Source: Flavobacterium limnosediminis JC2902 (lineage in GTDB: Bacteria > Bacteroidota > Bacteroidia > Flavobacteriales > Flavobacteriaceae). Taken from it: 64,000 bases of DNA. The translations under genes were made by a program, and so were the position numbers. The notes below the pieces were generated by a model. That model made no database searches and was not told the DNA's origin. It was given only the letters and a program-made list of their open reading frames with translations. Positions 51,048 through 57,224 of the stretch are shown piece by piece. Every line of letters starts with the position of its first letter. The first letter of the stretch is position 1. The stretch spans positions 496,001-560,000 of the forward strand of contig NZ_AVGG01000001.1 in assembly GCF_000498535.1 (NCBI RefSeq). Reading direction: 5' to 3'.

Positions 51048-53228
51048 ATGAGTAAGAGACCTAAAAAATTAGGAAAAAAACAACACGATTTTACTGCCCA
51101 GATATTTAAAATACTGTCTAAGGATCCGAGTAAATCGTTCAACTACAAACAAATCGCCGCTGCCTTAGAGCTCACCGATACCAAAAGCCGAAATGAAATT
51201 ATCCGTGATTTAAAACTACTGAAAGCACAGGATAAGATTCACGAAACCGAAATTGGCAAATTCCAGATTATCTCCAAAGCCGAATACTACGAAGGAACAG
51301 TCGACATGACCAGTCGAAAAACCGGTTATTTCGTATGTCCCGAACTGGAGCATGACGTGTTTATTCCGGCCATCAACCTGAACCACGCTTTAGACGGCGA
51401 CAAGGTAAGAGCCTACATTTACAACCGAAGAAGTTCCCGTAAACCCGAAGCGGAAGTGTTGGAAATTCTGGAACGTAAAAAAGAAGAATTCGTTGGGGTT
51501 ATCGATGTGCAGAAGAATTTCGCTTTCGTAACCACGGCCAACGCCAAAATGTATACCGATATTTTTATTCCGAAGAACAAAATGGGCGAAGCCGAACACG
51601 GTGATGTCGTTTTGGTCCGCATGGAAGACTGGCCTAAAAAAGCCGATTCTCCGTTTGGTTCGGTCATCAAAGTATTGGGAAAACCGGGCGAACACGACAC
51701 CGAAATCCACGCTATTTTAGCCGAATACGGTTTGCCGTACGATTTTCCGCTGGAAGTGGAAGCTTTTGCTAAAAAACTAGACACCTCCATTACCGCCGAA
51801 GAAATTGCCAAACGCCGAGACATGCGTGAAACCTTAACGTTCACTATCGACCCTAAAGACGCCAAGGATTTTGACGACGCGCTTTCGTTCAAGGTGTTGG
51901 AAAACGGAAATTACGAAATCGGGATTCACATTGCCGATGTATCACACTACCTTCAGGAAGGAACCATTCTGGAAGAAGAAGCCTACAAACGTGCAACCTC
52001 GGTTTATTTGGTGGACAGGGTCGTGCCAATGCTGCCGGAAGTTCTGAGTAATTTTGCTTGTTCCCTGCGTCCGCATGAAGAAAAATATACCTTCTCTGCT
52101 GTTTTCGAACTGAACAACAAAGCCGAACTGGTGAACCAATGGTTCGGAAGAACGGTAACTTATTCCGATCATCGTTTTGCTTATGAGGAAGCGCAACACA
52201 TCATTGAAACCAAAGGAAACGATACGATTCCGGAAGAAATTTCCATCACCGGAAAAGAATATAAGGTAGATGCACCTATTGTGGAAGCTACTTTAAAAAT
52301 GGACGAACTGGCCAAAATCCTGCGCAGAAAACGCATGGCTGCCGGTGCGATTTCATTCGACAAGGTGGAAGTGAAATTCCGTTTGGATGAAAACGATGAA
52401 CCGGTTGGCGTGTACTTCAAAGTGGCAAAAGATGCCAATCATTTGATTGAAGAATTCATGCTTCTGGCGAACCGAAAAGTTGCGGAGTTCATCGGAAAAC
52501 AAAAGAAAACATTCGTTTATCGTGTGCACGACGAACCCAACGAAGACAAGCTGATCAACATGCAAACGGTGATTTCTAAATTTGGATATTCCCTTGATTT
52601 AAAATCGAAGCAAGGAATTTCTAAATCACTAAACAGCTTGTTGGAAAATGTAAATGGGAAAAAAGAGCAGAATTTAATTGACACTTTAGCCATCCGAAGC
52701 ATGAGCAAGGCGAGTTATTCGACGGAAAACATCGGGCATTACGGATTGGCATTTGATTACTATTCGCATTTTACCTCGCCCATCCGTCGTTACCCCGATG
52801 TAATGGCACACCGTTTGCTACAGCATTATCTCGACGGCGGAAAAAGTGTGAGCGAAGAAGATTACGAAGAAAAATGCGTGCACTCATCACAGATGGAGAG
52901 TCTTGCTGCCAATGCTGAACGTGATTCGGTGAAATACATGCAGGTAAAATACATGCAGGACCATAAAGATCAGGAGTTCCTGGGCGTAATTTCCGGTGTG
53001 ACTGAATGGGGAATCTATGTGGAAATCATTGAAAACAAATGTGAAGGTATGGTACGCATCCGGGAAATAAAAGACGATTATTATACGTTTGATGATAAAC
53101 AATATGCCTTGGTGGGCGAAGTTTCCAACAATATTTTACAATTAGGAGACGAAGTTTACGTTAAGGTAAAGAATGCCGATTTAGTTAAAAAGCAATTGGA
53201 TTTTCATTATATCAGAAAACAGGAATAA
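51048..53228 (+). CDS. rnr: Ribonuclease R
   Basis: A 726-residue RNase II/R-family 3'-5' exoribonuclease that degrades structured RNA. N-terminal winged-helix region (KSFNYKQIAAALELTDTKSRNEI), two cold-shock domains (about 80-220), RNB catalytic domain with DPKDAKDFDDALS near 267, whose Asp cluster binds Mg2+, later SHFTSPIRRYPDVMAHRLLQHYL, and a C-terminal S1 domain (FLGVISGVTEWGIYVEI). Followed after 17 bp by the head-GIN gene. Confidence 0.97.
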   Translation: MSKRPKKLGKKQHDFTAQIFKILSKDPSKSFNYKQIAAALELTDTKSRNEIIRDLKLLKAQDKIHETEIGKFQIISKAEYYEGTVDMTSRKTGYFVCPELEHDVFIPAINLNHALDGDKVRAYIYNRRSSRKPEAEVLEILERKKEEFVGVIDVQKNFAFVTTANAKMYTDIFIPKNKMGEAEHGDVVLVRMEDWPKKADSPFGSVIKVLGKPGEHDTEIHAILAEYGLPYDFPLEVEAFAKKLDTSITAEEIAKRRDMRETLTFTIDPKDAKDFDDALSFKVLENGNYEIGIHIADVSHYLQEGTILEEEAYKRATSVYLVDRVVPMLPEVLSNFACSLRPHEEKYTFSAVFELNNKAELVNQWFGRTVTYSDHRFAYEEAQHIIETKGNDTIPEEISITGKEYKVDAPIVEATLKMDELAKILRRKRMAAGAISFDKVEVKFRLDENDEPVGVYFKVAKDANHLIEEFMLLANRKVAEFIGKQKKTFVYRVHDEPNEDKLINMQTVISKFGYSLDLKSKQGISKSLNSLLENVNGKKEQNLIDTLAIRSMSKASYSTENIGHYGLAFDYYSHFTSPIRRYPDVMAHRLLQHYLDGGKSVSEEDYEEKCVHSSQMESLAANAERDSVKYMQVKYMQDHKDQEFLGVISGVTEWGIYVEIIENKCEGMVRIREIKDDYYTFDDKQYALVGEVSNNILQLGDEVYVKVKNADLVKKQLDFHYIRKQE

Positions 53229-53245
53229 ACAAAAATGTATACGTT

Positions 53246-53935
53246 ATGAATTATAAGTTGGTTGTATTACTTTTAATAGCACAGTTAGGTTTTTCACAGG
53301 CAAAAATCACAAAAAATGTGGGTGACTTTACAATAGTAAAAGCCTTCGATAAAATTTCCGTACAGCTTGTACAGGGTACCGAAACCAAAGTGGAACTTTC
53401 CGGAGACCGCAGCGATGAAGTGGAACTGGTAAACAAGAACGGCGAGCTGAAAATCAGAATGCCTTTGGACAAATTATTAAAAGGCGAAGAGATAACGGCG
53501 ATTGTTTATTTTAAAAGAATTGACGCCGTAGAAGCAAGCGAAGGCGCTTATGTTTCGAGTCCGGAAGTTTTCGAAAGCATCGAGTTCAGTATAAATGCTA
53601 AAGAAGGTGCCGAAATAAAACTATCCTTAGATGTAAAAAAAGCGACCATAAAAGCAAGTTCCGGAGGAATGGTCCGAGTAACAGGAAAGGCACACAATCA
53701 GGACATCGTGGTTTCTTCGGGTGGAATTGTAAAAGCAAGCGCCCTGGAAGGAGAACAAACCGTAGTGGCAGTGAATGCGGGTGGCGAAGCTGATGTTACG
53801 GCTACCGAATTGGTGGAAGCCAAAACCAGAGCCGGCGGGACGATCACCATTTACGGAAATCCGCGTCAGATTAATCAGAAAACCGTTGCCGGTGGAACGA
53901 TTCGCCAACACAATCTGGATAAAAATTCCAAATAA
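53246..53935 (+). CDS. Exported head-GIN domain (DUF2807) protein
   Basis: A 229-residue exported protein: signal peptide MNYKLVVLLLIAQLGFSQ, then a right-handed beta-helix-like DUF2807 domain (VGDFTIVKAFDKISVQLVQGTETKVELSG; repeated ASSGGMVRVTGKA, VSSGGIVKASAL, VNAGGEADVTA and RAGGTITIYG strands). Such GIN-type domains are frequent, and of unknown role, in Bacteroidota envelopes. It lies 17 bp after rnr and is probably co-transcribed. Confidence 0.85.
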   Translation: MNYKLVVLLLIAQLGFSQAKITKNVGDFTIVKAFDKISVQLVQGTETKVELSGDRSDEVELVNKNGELKIRMPLDKLLKGEEITAIVYFKRIDAVEASEGAYVSSPEVFESIEFSINAKEGAEIKLSLDVKKATIKASSGGMVRVTGKAHNQDIVVSSGGIVKASALEGEQTVVAVNAGGEADVTATELVEAKTRAGGTITIYGNPRQINQKTVAGGTIRQHNLDKNSK

Positions 53936-53943
53936 CAACTCAT

Positions 53944-54005
53944 AAATCCCAAAACTTACTCTCAAAACAGTCCCATTGGAATTTGGAGTTTAAGATTTGG
54001 GATTT
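53944..54005. repeat. Inverted repeat with heptameric arms before lysE
   Basis: AAATCCCAAA (53944-53953) and TTTGGGATTT (53996-54005) are exact inverses. The 3' arm is a run of 7-nt units (GAATTTG, GAGTTTA, AGATTTG, GGATTTA; 53978-54005). It may serve as a terminator of rnr/head-GIN. Confidence 0.6.
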
Positions 54006-54014
54006 AATTTTTCT

Positions 54015-54022
54015 TACCTTTG
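54015..54022 (+). promoter_or_regulatory. Candidate -7 box of the LysE-like gene
   Basis: TACCTTTG fits TAnnTTTG 19 bp before the ATG. The nearest TTTG (53996-53999) gives a short 15-bp spacer. Confidence 0.45.
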
Positions 54023-54041
54023 CAGGTATAACTGCTTTTAA

Positions 54042-54728
54042 ATGATTGACGATATCCTAACCGGAATTCCTTTAGGGTTCTTTCTCAGTTTCATGATTGG
54101 ACCCGTTTTTTTTGTACTACTTGAAACCAGTATTACCAAGGGTTTCCGCGCGGCCATGTCCTTTGATTTCGGAGTCGTTGTGGCTGATGTTTTCTTTATT
54201 GCCGTGGCCTATTTCAGTAGCTACCGTCTGATACAGAGTATTAAAGACGATCCGGCCCTGTTCATTTTTGGCGGTATTATCATGTTCACTTACGGGCTGA
54301 TTACCTTCCTAAAACTTCGTAAACAACACAAACTTATCGACCCGGATGAGGAAGTGATTGAAATCCTGAAAAAGAACTATTTAAGCTTATTCGTTAAAGG
54401 GTTTTTGCTGAATTTCATCAACATTGGCGTACTCGGATTCTGGTTGGCCATCATCATCACCTTCGGACCGAAATTTGATATGGATTCCTCCCGTATGGCC
54501 ATTTTCTTCACGGCCGTAATCGGTTCCTATCTGATTACCGACATTGGTAAAGTGCTTTTAGCCAAACAATTGCGAAGCAAATTAACCCCTACCAACATCA
54601 TAAAAATCAAGAAAGTAAGCAGTATTTTACTGATTGTTTTCGGTACGGTGCTGATGCTTCAGGGTTGGTTTCCGAAAGAAAAGGAATTCGTAAAAGATAC
54701 GTTGGAGAAAATGGAACAGACGAACTGA
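54042..54728 (+). CDS. LysE/RhtB-family exporter
   Basis: A 228-residue inner-membrane protein with six hydrophobic segments. IPLGFFLSFMIGPVFFVLLETSITKGFRAAMSFDFGVVVADVFF is the LysE-family TM1-TM2 pattern (GP-x-x and G...A....D). These proteins export amino acids or small metabolites; the substrate is not predictable. Monocistronic, with a terminator downstream. Confidence 0.88.
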   Translation: MIDDILTGIPLGFFLSFMIGPVFFVLLETSITKGFRAAMSFDFGVVVADVFFIAVAYFSSYRLIQSIKDDPALFIFGGIIMFTYGLITFLKLRKQHKLIDPDEEVIEILKKNYLSLFVKGFLLNFINIGVLGFWLAIIITFGPKFDMDSSRMAIFFTAVIGSYLITDIGKVLLAKQLRSKLTPTNIIKIKKVSSILLIVFGTVLMLQGWFPKEKEFVKDTLEKMEQTN

Positions 54729-54750
54729 TTTCATTATTTTAAAAAATATA

Positions 54751-54780
54751 AAAGCCCTTAAAATCTGAGGGCTTTTTTCA
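54751..54780 (+). terminator. Terminator after the LysE-like gene
   Basis: Stem AAAGCCCTTA / TGAGGGCTTT (one G-T pair), 5-nt loop, then T run. The A-rich 5' flank allows bidirectional use with the convergent HExxH gene. Confidence 0.85.
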
Positions 54781-54807
54781 TTTTTAAATATGTATCAAAT
54801 CAAAATT

Positions 54808-55608
54808 TTATTGTCCTGAATTATAATTTTCCATATACAATTTCCACTCCTCCAACAATTCCGATTCCGTTGTATTCAGCACCGAAAGCAACTCCGTCTT
54901 TTTATTCAGCGCCAACAGTTGTATAAGTTTTGCTCTTCCGTACTTGGCATCGATAAAGAGCACAACCGATCCGGAAAGTCCGTATTTCAGTTTGCCCGAC
55001 CAAAATTCGTCCAAACTCTTCGGAATCTTGTTGTCGAAAATCGCTTTTTTAACCTCCGCAATCCGTGCCGAATCACACTGTCCCGAAGCATACGTGGCTA
55101 ACCCCTCCACAAACCAGTCCATTCCCTGAACATCACTGAAATCCGGGCTAACGTTTAACTGTCCGTGGTACACATGAACCAACTCGTGCGTAATCAGTTG
55201 CTGCGTTTTTTGGGTTTCCGAATAGACGTGTTCACAGGCTTCCTTATCCCATTGCTTTGGAGAAATCACATCCAGTTTGGTTGCCACACCGCTTGCCACC
55301 ATCCAGCATTCCGATTTAAAATCAGGCATGTTCCAATCTTTTTGCCAGGCACTTTCCAAGGATGTACGGTTCGGATGAATAAAAACTGTAAACTTCTTGT
55401 TGAAGGTACTGTTGAAAAAAAACTGTACCGAAGTCATCCCTTTCTCAACAAGTTTTCGGTATTCCTTGATGTTTTTCTTGTCGTTTGAGGTATACTTTAA
55501 AGTATATCCCTTCTTATTTTCGGATAACCATTCCTGATCAATCGTTTTCCAGCCAACAAACAGTAATGCAAAAAATAACATCGGAATTAATACATGCTTT
55601 GATTTCAT
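54808..55608 (-). CDS. Membrane-anchored or exported gluzincin-like metallopeptidase (HExxH)
   Basis: A 266-residue protein with an N-terminal hydrophobic signal or anchor (VLIPMLFFALLFVGW, 6-20). HELVH at 141-145 is the zinc motif, and Glu168 in WFVEGLATYA, 23 residues after the second His, is the third ligand, the pattern of MA-clan gluzincins (peptidase_MA-like). It is compact and has no recognisable exosite domain. Probably acts in the periplasm. Substrate unknown. Confidence 0.75.
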   Translation of the reverse strand: MKSKHVLIPMLFFALLFVGWKTIDQEWLSENKKGYTLKYTSNDKKNIKEYRKLVEKGMTSVQFFFNSTFNKKFTVFIHPNRTSLESAWQKDWNMPDFKSECWMVASGVATKLDVISPKQWDKEACEHVYSETQKTQQLITHELVHVYHGQLNVSPDFSDVQGMDWFVEGLATYASGQCDSARIAEVKKAIFDNKIPKSLDEFWSGKLKYGLSGSVVLFIDAKYGRAKLIQLLALNKKTELLSVLNTTESELLEEWKLYMENYNSGQ

Positions 55609-55697
55609 ATTGAAGATGTTTTAAAGGAAAAGCTGTATGTAAAAAACTAAAATTTTGCTGAAAGGATCCTATTCAAATCTTGAATTTAAAATCATTA

Positions 55698-56204
55698 TTA
55701 GCCGAAGTTCTTTATTTTTTGGTTCATCGCATCATTCGGTGTATAAAACTTTAAAACTTTGCTTGGCATCGTATTCAAATATTTTACAACATACGTTTTA
55801 ACAGTATCCAAATCTCCTGAGTCGTAATAGGAAGCCTTAATATGATATATAAAATCAGTTAATGAACCCATCGTTTTTCGATCGTTGTCTGTTGTATAAA
55901 TATTCATAATCTGATTGGTTTCCCTGATGTGACTTTCATATTTTGGAGTCAGCATTTTGTTAATCTCAAGTTGTTTGATTAAAAATTCGGTGAAAATAAC
56001 CTGCAGATTCAGTAAATCTTTTTTCAGAACATCAACTAATACAACACTATATAAGGTTTCTTTATTAACAAAGATTGCGCATTTTCTCCCTGCTATCGGA
56101 AATAAATGTGCACTCCATTCATTTTCCGGATCTGAATTTCCGCCAATGAATTTTTCAGATTTTATAATACTTGAAAGCTTGGTTGAACAATAAATATTTA
56201 TCAT
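55698..56204 (-). CDS. Hypothetical protein
   Basis: A 168-residue soluble protein without signal, TM or recognised motif (starts MINIYCSTKLSSIIKSEKFIG; central helical part KDLLNLQVIFTEFLIKQLEINK). The coding bias looks normal for the genome (AT-rich third positions), and no better frame overlaps it. It sits beside the disrupted stretch 56205-56650, so it may belong to the accessory DNA there. DUF6933-like small proteins come to mind from the N-terminus, but I cannot confirm this. Confidence 0.6.
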   Translation of the reverse strand: MINIYCSTKLSSIIKSEKFIGGNSDPENEWSAHLFPIAGRKCAIFVNKETLYSVVLVDVLKKDLLNLQVIFTEFLIKQLEINKMLTPKYESHIRETNQIMNIYTTDNDRKTMGSLTDFIYHIKASYYDSGDLDTVKTYVVKYLNTMPSKVLKFYTPNDAMNQKIKNFG

Positions 56205-56291
56205 GCTTTTTTATGCAAATTAAGTAAATTACCTAAGGTGTTTCACTTTTCGTGGCGTAAAATTATGGATGACTTATAGTTTTAAATCCTT

Positions 56292-56486
56292 TTAGACCGA
56301 AAACATAAAATCCTCGAAGTATTCAAAAATCTCCAGGCTATTCAAAGTTAAAAGAAAACTGTAGTCATCTTTCCCTAATTTCATTTGAAAATTAAACATA
56401 GAAAACCTCTGAATATCTTGAAATTTCAAAGGCAACGAGAGAATCGGATAGCAATCAGTAAAACTGTTATATATGAATTTACAAAC
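56292..56486 (-). pseudogene. Headless C-terminal fragment of an unidentified gene
   Basis: An open minus-strand stretch of 64 codons ends at TAA (56292-56294) and is closed upstream by TAG at 56487-56489, exactly at the edge of a 19-bp-stem palindrome. It has no good start before an internal ATG at residue 30. The translation (YPILSLPLKFQDIQRFSMFN; LGKDDYSFLLTLNSLEIFEY) has protein-like composition and normal codon usage. I read it as the 3' end of a gene whose front was lost where the palindrome and tRNA duplicate now lie. An alternative is a 35-codon small ORF from 56399. Confidence 0.45.
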
Positions 56487-56489
56487 CTA

Positions 56490-56530
56490 TTTTACACCTG
56501 ACAGGTTTTCGAAACCTGTCAGGTGTAAAA
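56490..56530. repeat. 19-bp-stem palindrome (REP-like)
   Basis: TTTTACACCTGACAGGTTT (56490-56508) and its exact inverse (56512-56530) around a TCG loop. The core ACCTGACAGGTTT...AAACCTGTCAGGT is a dispersed extragenic palindrome I recall from Bacteroidota genomes. It could form a strong hairpin on either strand and act as a terminator or a repeat. Confidence 0.85.
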
Positions 56531-56556
56531 ACCCCCAAGTTTCCTTGAAGGTTTCT

Positions 56557-56582
56557 GAGGCATCGAGCGGATTCGAACCGCT
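56557..56582 (-). repeat. 26-bp duplicate of the tRNA-Cys 3' end
   Basis: Identical to 56651-56676: T-arm and 3' acceptor strand of tRNA-Cys plus one following base, without the rest of the tRNA. It lies 69 bp beyond the tRNA 3' end. A direct copy of a tRNA 3' end is the usual footprint of site-specific integration, but here only a terminator lies between the copies. The remnant of a deleted second tRNA-Cys gene is the alternative. Confidence 0.8.
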
Positions 56583-56615
56583 ATAATCTTTACATAATTT
56601 TTTCTAAAAATTGAA

Positions 56616-56647
56616 CATAAAAAAAGAGTTACATTTCTGTAACTCTT
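56616..56647 (-). terminator. tRNA-Cys terminator
   Basis: Minus strand: AAGAGTTACA / TGTAACTCTT (10-bp perfect stem, GAAA loop) followed by a T run. It starts 5 bp after the tRNA 3' end. Confidence 0.85.
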
Positions 56648-56651
56648 CTCG

Positions 56652-56722
56652 AGGCATCGAGCGGATTCGAACCGCTGTAGACGGTTTTGCAGACCGCTTC
56701 CTAGCCACTCGGACACGATGCC
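56652..56722 (-). tRNA. tRNA-Cys (GCA)
   Basis: 71-nt cloverleaf: acceptor GGCATCG / CGATGCC, T-arm with GGTTCGAATCC, anticodon loop CTGCAAA giving anticodon GCA, and discriminator U as in bacterial tRNA-Cys. CCA is not encoded. It has its own TTTG-N18-TATATTTG promoter. Confidence 0.97.
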
Positions 56723-56736
56723 GTTGTTATGGACGG

Positions 56737-56766
56737 CAAATATAGCAATAAATTTCAAATTCCAAA
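56737..56766 (-). promoter_or_regulatory. tRNA-Cys promoter
   Basis: Minus strand: TTTG (56766-56763), 18-bp spacer, TATATTTG (56744-56737), 15 bp before the tRNA 5' end. Same spacing as the tatA promoter. The -33 TTTG is one unit of a heptameric array (56754-56781). Confidence 0.7.
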
Positions 56767-56781
56767 TCCTAAATTCTAAAT
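56754..56781. repeat. Heptameric degenerate array between folB and tRNA-Cys
   Basis: Four consecutive 7-mers TTCAAAT, TCCAAAT, CCTAAAT, TCTAAAT. They end at the folB stop codon and supply the -33 TTTG of the tRNA promoter. Confidence 0.7.
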
Positions 56782-57140
56782 TAACTGCGATATTCTTCCA
56801 TCTGAATGGTAACTGCCTCAACGTCACCACCGATAGGCGGATTCAGTTTGGAAACCGCAACTATAATTCTTGAAACCTGAGGGATTTCCTTAAAAATACG
56901 GGCAATAATCCGCTGTGCTACATGCTCTAATAATTTAGAACGGATGTCCATTTCTTCGACTACGATTTTGTTCAGATGCACATAATCCACCGTATCGGCT
57001 AAATCATCTGAAAAAGAAGACTTGCGCAAATCGGTTTTAATTTCCAGATCTACGGCATAATCCGAACCGATTTTTCCTTCTTCCACCAAACAACCGTGGT
57101 AGGAAAACGTTCTGATGTTTTTTAACTTAATAATTCCCAT
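56781..57140 (-). CDS. folB: Dihydroneopterin aldolase
   Basis: Folate-pathway enzyme that cleaves 7,8-dihydroneopterin to 6-hydroxymethyl-dihydropterin and glycolaldehyde. 119 residues: IKLKNIRTFSYHGCLVEEGKIGSDYAVDLEI (conserved Y-G...E-x-x-x-G), DTVDYVHLNKIV, and LLEHVAQRIIARIF with the pterin-binding Glu, then VSKLNPPIGGDVEAVTI. Normal length. Divergent from glnS. Confidence 0.95.
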   Translation of the reverse strand: MGIIKLKNIRTFSYHGCLVEEGKIGSDYAVDLEIKTDLRKSSFSDDLADTVDYVHLNKIVVEEMDIRSKLLEHVAQRIIARIFKEIPQVSRIIVAVSKLNPPIGGDVEAVTIQMEEYRS

Positions 57141-57197
57141 ACTTATTTTTCGACGTCATTTTCAAATCATCCGATTTACAAATTGACGAATTAAACT

Positions 57198-57205
57198 TAT
57201 CTTTG
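57198..57205 (+). promoter_or_regulatory. Candidate -7 box of glnS
   Basis: TATCTTTG fits TAnnTTTG, 19 bp before the ATG. No good -33 partner. Confidence 0.45.
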
Positions 57206-57224
57206 CTAAAATTACATAAAATCT

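Noticed and set aside
51419..51892. 157-codon minus-strand ORF
   Set aside because: Lies inside rnr; serine-rich translation typical of an antisense frame.
56519..56830. 103-codon minus-strand ORF across tRNA-Cys
   Set aside because: Runs through the tRNA, the terminator and the palindrome; not a gene.
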